Below are positions 31,579 to 40,299 of a DNA stretch of 64,000 nt, in pieces (positions within the stretch are counted from its first letter, which is position 1; each line of letters opens with the position of its first letter). The notes beneath the pieces are model-generated. The model was not told the DNA's origin. It saw nothing but the letters and a program-made list of their open reading frames with translations, and made no database searches. The translations under genes were made by a program, and so were the position numbers. Source of the stretch: Limnobaculum xujianqingii (GTDB lineage: Bacteria > Pseudomonadota > Gammaproteobacteria > Enterobacterales > Enterobacteriaceae); NCBI RefSeq assembly GCF_013394855.1, contig NZ_JABMLK010000001.1, positions 930,001 through 994,000 of the forward strand. The letters are read 5' to 3'.

Positions 31579-32040
31579 TTATTCCCCTCCGCCAGTATCT
31601 TCCGGGGCATTAATTTCAACCGGCTTCCCTTTCAGACGAAGAGAGAATGTTGCCGCGACAACACCATTTGATTGAGTATCCCAGGTATGCTGACGAACTT
31701 CAGCGAGAAAGTTATAGCCATTACCAGATGGAAAAACGATTTTGAAAGCATAAACGCCATCAGTGTCATATGCGGTGCGTAAAACATCCTGTGCGGCATT
31801 ACGGAAAAAGTTACCGGACAGGCTAACTTCAGAAGCCGCAGCCAGACCGTTAATGTTTTCCTGTTCTTCAGAACACAACGTTGTAACATCAATATCCTGT
31901 TTCTGCCCGGCGGTGAAACTGGCTTGTTTTAACGCACACTGTAAGGGTAGATAGGTAGCTGTTTCCATTGTGTCTTTGGTTGCCGGAGCAGAAGAAACAA
32001 GAATTTGTGTACCCTGGGATTTTTCAAAAAGTGCGGCCAT
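31579..32040 (-). CDS. Major tail tube protein
   Basis: A 153-residue protein (TYLPLQCALKQASFTAGQKQDIDVTTLCSEEQENINGLAAASEVSLSGNFFRNAAQDVLRTAY). Stacked hexamers would form the tail tube. The beta pattern FPSGNGYNFLAEVRQHTWDTQSNGVVAATFSLRLKGKP is typical. It lies between the completion protein genes and the G/T chaperones. Confidence 0.8.
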   Translation of the reverse strand: MAALFEKSQGTQILVSSAPATKDTMETATYLPLQCALKQASFTAGQKQDIDVTTLCSEEQENINGLAAASEVSLSGNFFRNAAQDVLRTAYDTDGVYAFKIVFPSGNGYNFLAEVRQHTWDTQSNGVVAATFSLRLKGKPVEINAPEDTGGGE

Positions 32041-32056
32041 ATAGCCTCCATAATAA

Positions 32057-32079
32057 AAAAACCCGCTCAGGTGGCGGGC
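32057..32079 (-). terminator. Terminator upstream of the tail tube gene
   Basis: ACCCGC(tcaggtg)GCGGGC hairpin with an A-run on the plus strand (T-run on minus). It sits between the 32100-32447 gene and the tube gene, so the tube gene probably has its own late control or partial read-through. Confidence 0.65.
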
Positions 32080-32099
32080 ATAGTTGAAAATAGGGATGG

Positions 32100-32447
32100 T
32101 TAATCGATTATTCGAGTATCGAGTGTTGCCCGATAGAGTCCAGTTTCAGAATCGTACCCTTGAAGAAGCTGCTGATCTGTAAGTGACAGAGAGGATAGCG
32201 CCTTAATAACCTTTGCCCTTATCGCCCTTGATTCTGCTAACTTATTTGAATAAACATCTATTTGAAGTGAATTCCATTCCTCAGCCGTTCCACATAGAAC
32301 ATCAGCAGGATTCTGCGAAATAATAGAGAAAATGACCCAGGGTGGTGATACCGCTGGCTCACCGGCTGCATTAAGTTTCACCACATATGGATAAACTTTT
32401 TGATCGGCTAAGTCGGCAATTCGTGAATACACATCAGCTTCTGTCAT
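32100..32447 (-). CDS. Tail terminator / completion protein (DUF3168)
   Basis: A 115-residue protein (MTEADVYSRIADLADQKVYPYVV...PPWVIFSIISQNPADVLCG...LQIDVYSNKLAESRAIRAKVIKAL) of the DUF3168 type, a relative of HK97 gp10-neighbour tail completion proteins. It caps the tube after length is reached. The start overlaps the upstream HK97-gp10 gene by 4 bp. Confidence 0.78.
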   Translation of the reverse strand: MTEADVYSRIADLADQKVYPYVVKLNAAGEPAVSPPWVIFSIISQNPADVLCGTAEEWNSLQIDVYSNKLAESRAIRAKVIKALSSLSLTDQQLLQGYDSETGLYRATLDTRIID

Positions 32448-32914
32448 TTGCTCAGAACCTCATCAATCGCCTGATTCATTCGGCGCATAGTCGCGTCTGT
32501 GGCTTCCTGTTCCTTGGCGTCAAACGATGGGCGAATAAACGGAATAGGTGCCATTTTCACAGTACCCAATTCAACAAATCGCCAGTAGTAGGCATTGCTT
32601 GGGCTATTAGCCTTCACCTTGCTATTACTGTTATTCCCCTTCGAATTGGTTCCCCGAATATGGATACCGGATGATATTTCTCCGCGCTGCTTGCCTTTCT
32701 GTGTCACAACAACAACATTTCGTTTCAGCCTACCTGTCTTCTCCGGGGCTCTTCGCTGAACCTCATTTTTAAAGACTTCCGCACCAGCTCGAGTGGCATC
32801 ACGCAACACTTTGTTATTTTCAGCCCGGCTTAATAACTCCAGATCTTTTGCTATATCATTCAGAGCAGAGAAATCAAGATTAATATCAATCACCGTTTTA
32901 CCCCCTGTTTGCAA
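32444..32914 (-). CDS. HK97 gp10-family head-tail protein
   Basis: A 156-residue protein. LSRAENNKVLRDATRAGAEVFKNEVQRRAPEKTGRLKRNVVV and YYWRFVELGTVKMAPIPFIRPSFDAKEQEATD is the HK97-gp10 (tail completion) family pattern. It overlaps the head closure gene by 25 bp, typical of this packed head-tail joining cluster. Confidence 0.85.
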   Translation of the reverse strand: MQTGGKTVIDINLDFSALNDIAKDLELLSRAENNKVLRDATRAGAEVFKNEVQRRAPEKTGRLKRNVVVVTQKGKQRGEISSGIHIRGTNSKGNNSNSKVKANSPSNAYYWRFVELGTVKMAPIPFIRPSFDAKEQEATDATMRRMNQAIDEVLSK

Positions 32915-33228
32915 AGAATTTCGAGATGCGATCCTTTCTTATTAGGAATAGGTTGCCCAACGATATCCAACACTGAACCGCGAAAAGGACCTGTGAGACA
33001 CAATAGCCTGGATGATGCTTTCACATCATGACGATAACGCATCCAGACTCGTATTGTTGCCTCAGCCATTTCCGCACCAGATGCAATAAGGTCCCTACTA
33101 CTAATTCCCCTTACTTCGGCCCATGCAGGAGGGCTGTCTTTCCAATCCTCAATTTCTTGTCCATCATCTTCGCGACTGGTCGTGAAGTTCTGGATAGAAA
33201 TGCGATCTCGTAAACGACCGGATTGCAT
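32890..33228 (-). CDS. Head closure / head-tail adaptor protein
   Basis: A 112-residue protein (MQSGRLRDRISIQNFTTSREDDGQEIEDWKD...WAEVRGISSRDLIASGAEMAEATIRVWMRYRHDVKASSRLL), the phage head-tail joining family (SPP1 gp16 / HK97 gp7-like). It plugs the portal-connector after packaging. Confidence 0.85.
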   Translation of the reverse strand: MQSGRLRDRISIQNFTTSREDDGQEIEDWKDSPPAWAEVRGISSRDLIASGAEMAEATIRVWMRYRHDVKASSRLLCLTGPFRGSVLDIVGQPIPNKKGSHLEILCKQGVKR

Positions 33229-33236
33229 GATTACTC

Positions 33237-33563
33237 CTATAATCCATAAATTCGATATGGCTGAAGCAATGCGTCTACAGCTAACGGCAGTTTTACAGGG
33301 GTACTGCCAACAATAACAGCCTCTCTGTTTTCGTATAGGTGACCTATATATAGAAGCATGGCCGCCTTCACATCATCCGTTAGTACCAGTCCATCAGGAT
33401 CTTCAGCTTCCTCCAAATCTTCTGGTGTGGAATATAACTTACGGCGAGTCCATTGCTGAACATGCTGATACGCGGCACCTATATAGGTACTAATTAGCTG
33501 ATCATCTTCTAAAAAATCGAGTTCAATGCGGCAATGTTGCTTAACAATATCAAGCTGTAACAT
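33237..33563 (-). CDS. Head-tail connector protein (gp6-like)
   Basis: A 108-residue protein (MLQLDIVKQHCRIELDFLEDDQLISTYIGAAYQHVQQWTRRKLY). Short N-terminal helices plus AMLLYIGHLYENREAVIVG define the HK97 gp6 / Gp6-like connector that forms a ring under the portal. It overlaps the start of the next gene upstream by one base. Confidence 0.85.
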   Translation of the reverse strand: MLQLDIVKQHCRIELDFLEDDQLISTYIGAAYQHVQQWTRRKLYSTPEDLEEAEDPDGLVLTDDVKAAMLLYIGHLYENREAVIVGSTPVKLPLAVDALLQPYRIYGL

Positions 33564-33985
33564 TACTTTTTACCCTTTTTAGATGGCTGCTCTTGCTGCT
33601 CTTGCTGCTCTTGCTGCTCTTGCTGCTCTTGCTGCTCTTGCTGCTCTTGCTGCTCTTGCTGCTCTTGCTGCTCTTGCTGCTCTTGCTGCTCTTGCTGCTC
33701 TTGCTGCTCTTGCTGCTCTTGCTGCTCTTGCTGCTCTTGCTGCTCTTGCTGCTCTTGCTGCTCTTGCTGCTCTTGCTGCTCTTGCTGCTCTTGCTGCTCT
33801 TGCTGCTCTTGCTGCTCTTGCTGCTCTTGCTGCTCTTGCTGCTCTGCAGGATTATCGCCATCGATACCTTTGGCATAACCTTTTTTAATCAGTTCTCGAC
33901 CATGTTGTTCCAACGTTTCAAACTCACTACCTTCAACTACAACAGCACTACCAACATAAATTGGCTTAATTGCAATTAATTTCAT
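33563..33985 (-). CDS. Small capsid-region protein with a giant Gln/Glu repeat
   Basis: A 140-residue protein. The N-terminal 45 residues (MKLIAIKPIYVGSAVVVEG, LEQHGRELIKKGYAKGI) look like the small beta proteins encoded between capsid and connector genes in HK97-like phages. The next 88 residues are a near-perfect E-Q-Q tripeptide array coded by a 9-bp tandem repeat, and the tail is PSKKGKK. The array is almost surely unstable in length. The function is unknown. Confidence 0.7.
   Translation of the reverse strand: MKLIAIKPIYVGSAVVVEGSEFETLEQHGRELIKKGYAKGIDGDNPAEQQEQQEQQEQQEQQEQQEQQEQQEQQEQQEQQEQQEQQEQQEQQEQQEQQEQQEQQEQQEQQEQQEQQEQQEQQEQQEQQEQQEQPSKKGKK
33587..33845. repeat. 9-bp tandem repeat, about 29 copies
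   Basis: The unit CTCTTGCTG runs almost without change for about 259 bp. Read on the minus strand in the gene frame it gives E-Q-Q. The unit is a multiple of three, so any change in copy number keeps the frame. All other frames are also open (poly-Leu, poly-Ala, Ser-Ser-Lys) and these are shadows. Confidence 0.95.
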
Positions 33986-34006
33986 TGGTTTATTTCCAAA
34001 AAAAAA

Positions 34007-34025
34007 GCGGTCATATAGACCGCTA
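34007..34025 (-). terminator. Terminator after the capsid gene
   Basis: AGCGGTC(atata)GACCGCT with eight or more A on the plus strand, giving a T-run on the minus strand. Partial termination here would favour capsid over downstream gene products. Confidence 0.8.
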
Positions 34026-34044
34026 ATTAATATCAGGCTTATAC

Positions 34045-35256
34045 TCAGCCACCAGAAGGAGCAGTAAACGAACCATAAATGAATGCTTCTGGACGCTTAA
34101 CCGCTAAAGCCAAACGTTCTTCACAACGAATTGAAATCATATTTTTCTCAAAATCGTCGGCGTTTTCTGTTGAAATAACCACGTTGGCCTCTTCGCGATC
34201 GAAGATTTGAGCCGCTGCATTGAAGGCACCAGTAAGGAATTTACCCTGAAAAGCGGGAGCCTCTGTTGCTACTACAGATAATCCCCATAATGTTGGCCCT
34301 GCTAAAGAAGATGGATTTGCAAGGATATAACGCCCCAACGAATCCTTGGTTAACTCAATTTTGGCCCAATCAATAAAATGCAGAACATGCCCAGAAGATG
34401 GGAATCTAGCCAGTTGAGCCTGTAACATAGCCAGCCGTAGATCATCAATACCGTTTTGTTTCTCTACCGCAAAAGAGGGACTGTAAGTTGATGCTTGGGG
34501 AATGATTCCATGCAAATGAACACCAGTACCATCACCAAACAGAATTTCCTGTTCTTCAACATATTTCAGGCCGTAGCGCATTTCTGCATCTACTGTAGAT
34601 TGCAACTGAGCAAAATCATCCAATATTTGCTTTGATGCTTTGAACATATGAGCAACAGTGGTGACTGGTGTAATTTTGGTTGTAAATTGAATATCACTGT
34701 ATGGTTTAGTTGTTCCTTCTGGCACGACTGCTGCATTGTTAGTAAAACCGGTCTGTTGCACCCAAAAAATTGCAGGAGAACCGGTGCGCCCAGGTGCGAT
34801 CAGATCACGAATGAAAAGACGTTGTTTAGGGGCTGAGTCAATACCCGGCAACCGTTGATGCTCAACAACTCCATCAGCAACATCGGTGGATAATAAAGCC
34901 GCTTTTACTGGAATACTGACCCGCTTTCCACCCTCCACACTACCTGCAAAAACTTTCAGCGCTTCTGCTGAAATAACCTGATGACCAACGGTTTCAATAA
35001 CCGTCTTCGCATTTGCCAGCGGCATCTGTGCGACGTGCTGTTCAAGTTCGCCCAAGCTGGCTTTTAGAGTTTTTTCAGCATCTTTCAGAGCATTCAACTC
35101 TACTGCCATCTTATCCACGGTATCTTTTGTTTCTGCAGAAAGTTGGCCGTGTTTCTTCGCTTCGGTCAAAGCTTCTTCTGCTTTTGCATTGAATTTACTG
35201 GTAGCCTCTTCAATTGAGGCCGTAACTTTTTTCAGAACATCATTTACTTCAGACAT
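34045..35256 (-). CDS. HK97-family major capsid protein
   Basis: A 403-residue protein. An N-terminal coiled-coil delta domain (about 1-105, VNDVLKKVTASIEEATSKF...NALKDAEKTLKASL) serves as an internal scaffold that the protease removes. The mature HK97 fold begins near 115 with VKAALLSTDVADGVV and later has WVQQTGFTNNAAVVPEGTTKPYSDIQFT and VTTVAHMFKASKQILDDFAQL. It has no known crosslinking Lys-Asn signature that I can assign. Confidence 0.93.
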   Translation of the reverse strand: MSEVNDVLKKVTASIEEATSKFNAKAEEALTEAKKHGQLSAETKDTVDKMAVELNALKDAEKTLKASLGELEQHVAQMPLANAKTVIETVGHQVISAEALKVFAGSVEGGKRVSIPVKAALLSTDVADGVVEHQRLPGIDSAPKQRLFIRDLIAPGRTGSPAIFWVQQTGFTNNAAVVPEGTTKPYSDIQFTTKITPVTTVAHMFKASKQILDDFAQLQSTVDAEMRYGLKYVEEQEILFGDGTGVHLHGIIPQASTYSPSFAVEKQNGIDDLRLAMLQAQLARFPSSGHVLHFIDWAKIELTKDSLGRYILANPSSLAGPTLWGLSVVATEAPAFQGKFLTGAFNAAAQIFDREEANVVISTENADDFEKNMISIRCEERLALAVKRPEAFIYGSFTAPSGG

Positions 35257-35268
35257 AATGTCTCCAGA

Positions 35269-36123
35269 TTATTGAGCAGCCGCTACCATGCCACTTAATG
35301 CAGCACCGAGATCAGCTAAAGTTTTGGGGGTTATATTGGTAGCGCACGGCATACCGGTAGAATTAGCAGTAGCGCCAGACATACTGCCGGTTACGGCTTT
35401 AATTAATTTTCGACGCTCAGAGCGTGGTGTATTTGTCTTAGCAAGCAACGCATCAAGTTTTCGCAATGCTGCCGATGGAGAATCATCATCTTGAGATACA
35501 GCATCAGCTGATAACAAACTGTCAGCCAGACCTTTTTCTACTGCATCACTGCCGCCGATATAACTTTCCGCATCCATCAAGTCATGAATCGTTTTGATAT
35601 CCAGACCTGAACGAGCTGCATAAATATCAGCCATCGCATTATCGAATGGCTCAAGTGACTCAGCCACACCGGCAAAATCATGGCGATTTCCCATGGCAAC
35701 AACCCAACAGTTATGGATCATCAAAAAAGCGCCACGCCCGATCTGAACTTCATCACCTGCCATCGCAATTACTGATGCTGCACTGGCTGCAATACCCAGC
35801 ACTTTCACGGTAACCTTTCCCTGATACTCACGAAGAAGGTTATAAATGGCTAACCCTTCGAACATATCGCCACCAGGTGAATTAATATTGACAGTGACAT
35901 CAGCACCATTCATTGAACGTAATGCCCCGGCAATTCGTTTTGCAGTAACGCCATCCCCCCAATAATCGTGTCCAATAACATCAAAGACCGAGATAGTATT
36001 ATCATTACTGTCTGCAGCGCGGATACCGCCGTTCCAACGCTCCAATGCTGATGGGGGTGGTTCACAGGAAATCCCCGCGCAGGGGTGACCCGCCGGAGCC
36101 GCCGGTAGTTGTTTTCTTGTCAT
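35269..36123 (-). CDS. ClpP-type (S14) head maturation protease
   Basis: A 284-residue protein. INSPGGDMFEGLAIYNLLREY, VKVLGIAASAASVIAMAGDEVQIG with the nucleophile Ser, and FLMIHNCWV with the catalytic His define an S14 prohead protease. It cleaves the capsid delta domain. The order portal-protease-capsid is standard. The C-terminal 60 residues are lower in complexity. Confidence 0.93.
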   Translation of the reverse strand: MTRKQLPAAPAGHPCAGISCEPPPSALERWNGGIRAADSNDNTISVFDVIGHDYWGDGVTAKRIAGALRSMNGADVTVNINSPGGDMFEGLAIYNLLREYQGKVTVKVLGIAASAASVIAMAGDEVQIGRGAFLMIHNCWVVAMGNRHDFAGVAESLEPFDNAMADIYAARSGLDIKTIHDLMDAESYIGGSDAVEKGLADSLLSADAVSQDDDSPSAALRKLDALLAKTNTPRSERRKLIKAVTGSMSGATANSTGMPCATNITPKTLADLGAALSGMVAAAQ

Positions 36124-36135
36124 GGGGTAAAGCTC

Positions 36136-37440
36136 CTACGCTGCTTGTTTTAGCGGAGATTGTTCAAGTGGAATGTCAGGGAACAAATAATTATGCAGTT
36201 TGGTAATGTTACTGACCTGAGCATCAAGATTATTCTGTTTCAGGTCTTCCAGTGGAGTCAGGTTAAGCTGGACTGTATAAATATCACCACCTGGTATTGG
36301 TGGCATATTCTCCAAACGGCGAACATCATTACGAGACATCCAACCATTTTGTAACGCGCTGGTATAATATGCAGAACGCCCTGCACTATCGGTTCGGAGT
36401 AATCCTTCAACAGAAAATTCAGCGAACAAATCATCATCATTACCCAGAAGACAATGTGCGATTTCTTGCTCTATATTTACCAAAAGCGGCCGCAATGTAT
36501 GCGTAAGAAATTGCAGGTTCATACCTTCCAGACTTGATGCCCAGCTACTCTGTTTATTCGTATGCCCAACCATAAACGGGGGAACTCTAAACCAACGACA
36601 AATCTCTTCAATGCTAAACGATCGGCTTTCGAGTAATTGCGCGGCTTCAGGATTCATTGTCACATTTTGATAAGTAAGCTCATTCTCCAGCACCATCAAT
36701 TTCCCAGCATTTTTGGAACCAATAAATGACTGAAGATTCTTACGTAATCGTTCGCGCTGTTCTTTATTTAAAGCCGTTTTAGAGGATAAAAAACCAGTAC
36801 TTTGTAAACCGTTTTCGAAAATTTTTGCTGCAGCTTCATCAACAGACATAGCTGCACCAATCACATCAATACCTGCCATGGTTGGAATCATTCCGCAAAC
36901 TCCATCCATACCAAACCCACGAATATGCATAATGCGATCTAATGGAACAATTCGTTCTTGACCATTCTCAGTATATGTATATTGCAGCCTCCCATTATCG
37001 AGGCGCTTCACCACCATATTCTGTGGGAGTAATGGAACCAGCGAAACCAGTTTTTTGCCGATATAGAACCGCTCGACATAAGCATTACCACGTAAACATA
37101 TACTGGCCACCAACATCAGCATGAAGCGTGATGGAGTCATTTCAGGGTTTGGCCTTCGGCATAAAACTTGATATACAGAATTACCATGAGCCAGCTTTCT
37201 TGAACCGTCAGACTGACGTTCATATATCTTCAGCGGTAGAGTAGAAACGGATTCGCTAAGTAATCGAACACAAGCCCATACTGCTGACAATTTCATTGCT
37301 TTGTCAGCGGTTACCACCTTTCCGCTACTGCTGGTACCAAACCATTCTTGCCAAAACTCACCAGTAGCCAGGCTGATTGGCACCCCTAACCAATTTAAAA
37401 GGGCGCTTTTTACTCGCCCAGGTTGTTTATTCTTAGCCAT
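36136..37440 (-). CDS. HK97-family portal protein
   Basis: A 434-residue protein forming the 12-mer DNA channel at the head vertex. Start ATG 37440 overlaps the terminase stop (TGATG). Motifs AVWACVRLLSESVSTLPLKIYER, VEEICRWF-type SFSIEEICRWFRVPPFMVG and LEGMNLQFLTHTLRPLLVNIEQE are diagnostic. Confidence 0.94.
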   Translation of the reverse strand: MAKNKQPGRVKSALLNWLGVPISLATGEFWQEWFGTSSSGKVVTADKAMKLSAVWACVRLLSESVSTLPLKIYERQSDGSRKLAHGNSVYQVLCRRPNPEMTPSRFMLMLVASICLRGNAYVERFYIGKKLVSLVPLLPQNMVVKRLDNGRLQYTYTENGQERIVPLDRIMHIRGFGMDGVCGMIPTMAGIDVIGAAMSVDEAAAKIFENGLQSTGFLSSKTALNKEQRERLRKNLQSFIGSKNAGKLMVLENELTYQNVTMNPEAAQLLESRSFSIEEICRWFRVPPFMVGHTNKQSSWASSLEGMNLQFLTHTLRPLLVNIEQEIAHCLLGNDDDLFAEFSVEGLLRTDSAGRSAYYTSALQNGWMSRNDVRRLENMPPIPGGDIYTVQLNLTPLEDLKQNNLDAQVSNITKLHNYLFPDIPLEQSPLKQAA

Positions 37441-39182
37441 CAAACACCCACTATAATTGGATCGTCAAAGAAACCATCAAGGTCACCATCATCAGGTTCA
37501 TATCCTTCAGCGGCACCAATTGCCATGGCTGATGCCACAATGCCATCAATACGCCCGGTACTTTTCTTCTTGGCAAATATCCTGTTTTCTTTTTGGTCTG
37601 CCTCAGTTACTGCTGAAGCGGCATTCCAGCGCAGGCAGGGGTTGGTCTTAATAATGATTTCTTCATCATCCAATAACCCCTCAAACAGTTCGATAGAATG
37701 AGGCATCCATAAGCCAGATTCCTGAGCCTTATAGAATCCCTGACCATGCTGAATTAATGGTACAGATACCGCAGCCTCCTCCAATTCAGGTTCAAGATAC
37801 TTAATGCGATACTGGTCAAAAGCAACGGCCACAATAAAGTAGAATAGAGATAATTCAGCCAGGCGTTCAGCAACAAAGCCATATTTCACAGCTTTGCCTG
37901 GGGTGGTGTGGATATATCCAGAGCGCTCCCATACATCATAAGGAACCCGATCCGTTTTTGCCCTTTCTAACAACGTATCTTTTGGAGTCCAGAACTCCAC
38001 CAATAGCTTTTTATGCTTTGGAAAATACAGAGCTAATGCAGTGAGATCCCGAGTGCCTGATAAATCCAGCCCGGCAAAACACTCTTCACCTCTAAGTTCT
38101 TCAAGATCAAAGTCATCCTCACGATCCATCCATACATCACTACCGATCCAAGGGTTATCAGCATCTACCCACTGACAGAAATTTAGCCGCCTGACAATGC
38201 TCTCTTTTGATGGCATTCCTCTGGCCTGCGTTACCTGTTCACGTAAATACTTATCCGTAAACGTGGCGCCCATAGAAGGGTTAGCTTTTCCCCAACATGA
38301 TTCATCTTTAAAAGGATCGTCTCCTTCATCCAAAGAACAGATAAAAGCGAAGAAACTATCATCCTCTGCAGTTCCTTCAGCTATCTTGCGACCATATTCA
38401 TGGTAGTCATAACAAACCGATGTTTTGTCATGACCGCTATTTGTGATCATGAAAATTAATGCCTGACGCCGACCTTTAGTACCGGCGCGCATCATTTCAA
38501 CAACCTGGTTAGTTTTATGCTCATGCACTTCATCAATAAGTGCACAATGTGGGCGAGGTCCTGATTGCCCATCATCAGAACTGATAGGTTTAAAAAATGA
38601 ACCGGTTTGCAAAAAGGCCAGATTCCAGACATTCAGACCAGTGCCGGATTTATTCAGTCTTTGTGACAACGCCGGAGATTGATCAACCATTGCCACGGCA
38701 TCACGAAACAGAATCATTGCCTGATCTTTTTTTGTCGCCGCCGCATAAATTTCAGCCCTGGGCTCTTTATCCGCTACCAGGCAATACAGTCCAATACCAC
38801 CAGCTAATGGAGATTTTCCCGAGCCTTTGCCTGATTCGATGTAGACCATTCTAAACCGGCGGGTACCATCAGGCGCTTTCCAACCAAAGATCGAGCCAAC
38901 AATAAAACATTGCCATGGCAGTAAATTGAAAGGTTTTCCTTCATGTTCACCACCATTCAATTTCAGCACTTTCGAAAAGAAATCAATAGCTCGCTGTGCT
39001 GCACCCACATCCCAGCAAAGTCCACGTTTCGGCCCATTATCCAGATCATTTAAATGGCGGCGGCAAGCATTACGGATATCAGGACCGGCCAATGTTTTCC
39101 CGCTGGTCACATCCATAGCATATTGAGTTGCAGGATCAACCGAAGAACGCGTTGAGCGGGTCTTCCTCTTCTTCTCCACCAT
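37440..39182 (-). CDS. Terminase large subunit
   Basis: A 580-residue packaging motor. Walker A is ESGKGSGKSPLAGG and Walker B is CALIDEVHEH. The nuclease domain includes CFAGLDLSGTRDLTALAL with the metal-binding Asp. It is the HK97-type (Terminase_1) family that acts with a P27-type small subunit. It overlaps the small subunit gene by 47 bp. Confidence 0.95.
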   Translation of the reverse strand: MVEKKRKTRSTRSSVDPATQYAMDVTSGKTLAGPDIRNACRRHLNDLDNGPKRGLCWDVGAAQRAIDFFSKVLKLNGGEHEGKPFNLLPWQCFIVGSIFGWKAPDGTRRFRMVYIESGKGSGKSPLAGGIGLYCLVADKEPRAEIYAAATKKDQAMILFRDAVAMVDQSPALSQRLNKSGTGLNVWNLAFLQTGSFFKPISSDDGQSGPRPHCALIDEVHEHKTNQVVEMMRAGTKGRRQALIFMITNSGHDKTSVCYDYHEYGRKIAEGTAEDDSFFAFICSLDEGDDPFKDESCWGKANPSMGATFTDKYLREQVTQARGMPSKESIVRRLNFCQWVDADNPWIGSDVWMDREDDFDLEELRGEECFAGLDLSGTRDLTALALYFPKHKKLLVEFWTPKDTLLERAKTDRVPYDVWERSGYIHTTPGKAVKYGFVAERLAELSLFYFIVAVAFDQYRIKYLEPELEEAAVSVPLIQHGQGFYKAQESGLWMPHSIELFEGLLDDEEIIIKTNPCLRWNAASAVTEADQKENRIFAKKKSTGRIDGIVASAMAIGAAEGYEPDDGDLDGFFDDPIIVGV

Positions 39183-39603
39183 TTACATTTACCTTAGATC
39201 TAGCGGCCGGTGTTAAACCAAACTCAACTAAATAACTTTTAAACCGCCGATCTGCATCTGCCAACATAGCTACTGCCGGATTCGCTTTAATTAGAAAATC
39301 CCCTAGTTGAGTTTTGGTTGTATAAGTCCGACCTTCTACCGCTATCGTATCCCGTAGCTGAAGGATATCAGCGTAAATATCACAAAGGCGTTCCAGAGCA
39401 AAAATATCAGCAACAGTAAGAACACCCATCCCATCTAACAAAACTGTTAAACGACCCCAGGCTGTTTTCCCCCAGTCGGTAAGATGTGCCGGAGGACTTG
39501 GTATTTCTCTTGCTGGTTTCGGCTCTTTGTCGTTAAGTTTCCGCTTACCCGGGTTGCCCGTGACCAGTTTCAAGTGGGTCGGTTTGGGCCTCCGTCCTGC
39601 CAT
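39136..39603 (-). CDS. Terminase small subunit (P27 family)
   Basis: A 155-residue protein. MAGRRPKPTHLKLVTGNPGKRKLNDKEPKP is the classic P27 start, followed by the helical DNA-binding body (LERLCDIYADILQLRDTI...KANPAVAMLADADRRFKSYLVEFGLTPAARSKV). It recognises the packaging site, probably cos in the flanking 120 bp. Confidence 0.93.
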   Translation of the reverse strand: MAGRRPKPTHLKLVTGNPGKRKLNDKEPKPAREIPSPPAHLTDWGKTAWGRLTVLLDGMGVLTVADIFALERLCDIYADILQLRDTIAVEGRTYTTKTQLGDFLIKANPAVAMLADADRRFKSYLVEFGLTPAARSKVNVNGGEEEEDPLNAFFG

Positions 39604-39604
39604 A

Positions 39605-39720
39605 AAACCTCCCTAAAAAATCTTTTCATTTCGCGGTTGTGCACAAAAAGGAGGGTGGGCGGTCTAGGAAAGCTAAGTTCCTGAACTTTTTCCCCTCCCC
39701 CTCCTTATTTGAGAATCATT
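39605..39720. other. Candidate packaging (cos) region
   Basis: Non-coding gap between HNH and terminase genes with TTCGCGGTTGTGCAC, G-rich GGAGGGTGGGCGG and C-rich CCCCTCCCCC tracts. In HK97-like phages with an HNH gene beside terminase, cos lies here. No cut position can be read from sequence alone. Confidence 0.4.
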
Positions 39721-39721
39721 C

Positions 39722-40051
39722 TCATTTATGCCAATGTGAATTTAGATCAAGCGGTAAACCGTCAACAGAGCACCCTATTGCCTTACCACTCTTCTCCATC
39801 CTCTGTTTTGTTGAGTCATGATGTTGCTTACATAAGCCTTGCCAGTTCTTTCTGCTCCAAAATAGACGCTGTGCAACCTTCATTTCGTCTTCTGTGGTAG
39901 CTTCTTTCATTCTGTGTGGAATGATATGGTCAACAACGGTTGCTGGTTCATATCTACCCATATCCAAACACATCACACATAGAGGATTATCACGCAGATA
40001 TACCAATCTGGCCTGCTGCCACTTGCTACCATACGGCTTTGCTGTTTTCAT
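39722..40051 (-). CDS. HNH endonuclease of the packaging module
   Basis: A 109-residue nuclease. LCVMCLDMGRYEPATVVDHIIPHRM gives the CxxC and D-H of the HNH core, and WQGLCKQHHDSTKQ the second zinc ligand pair and final His. HNH genes next to terminase help cos cleavage in HK97-like phages. ATG 40051 is used; the codon before is GTG. Confidence 0.92.
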   Translation of the reverse strand: MKTAKPYGSKWQQARLVYLRDNPLCVMCLDMGRYEPATVVDHIIPHRMKEATTEDEMKVAQRLFWSRKNWQGLCKQHHDSTKQRMEKSGKAIGCSVDGLPLDLNSHWHK

Positions 40052-40056
40052 CACTA

Positions 40057-40293
40057 TTAGCTGGCTATTCCCACAATATATGCCGACTGACTATAGGTTC
40101 TTGCCCAGATAGAGAGCGGCGGAGTGATTGTAAAATCAGAACGCAATTGACACGGAGCATTGTCAGCTGGCATTGATGAGGATTCGGTTATTTCTACTGC
40201 CCCATATTTAACCTGAATATTTATAGTTTCTGTACCAGTAGATAGCCGCATCCAGCCATCAGAAGGCGTTAACGTCCAATCTTTCATTGCCAT
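40057..40293 (-). CDS. Hypothetical prophage protein
   Basis: 78 residues, MAMKDWTLTPSDGWMRLSTG, rich in Ser/Thr and beta-prone. Preceded by AGGTAAGT. It lies between the HNH gene and two other small genes at the start of the packaging module. It looks like a small virion accessory, but no family is recognised. Confidence 0.6.
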   Translation of the reverse strand: MAMKDWTLTPSDGWMRLSTGTETINIQVKYGAVEITESSSMPADNAPCQLRSDFTITPPLSIWARTYSQSAYIVGIAS

Positions 40294-40299
40294 ACTTAC

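Noticed and set aside
33587-33845. CRISPR-like array
   Set aside because: Unit is 9 bp, with no spacers, and lies inside a gene. It is a simple tandem repeat.
33550-33979. Long frames on both strands in the 9-bp repeat (poly-Leu, poly-Ala, Ser-Ser-Lys)
   Set aside because: A 9-bp repeat without stops leaves all frames open. Only the 33563-33985 frame has a sensible N-terminus, fits the gene order and carries a normal start.
39094-39720. pac-type headful packaging
   Set aside because: P27 small subunit, HK97-type large subunit and adjacent HNH point to cos packaging; no evidence of a pac site inside the small subunit gene.
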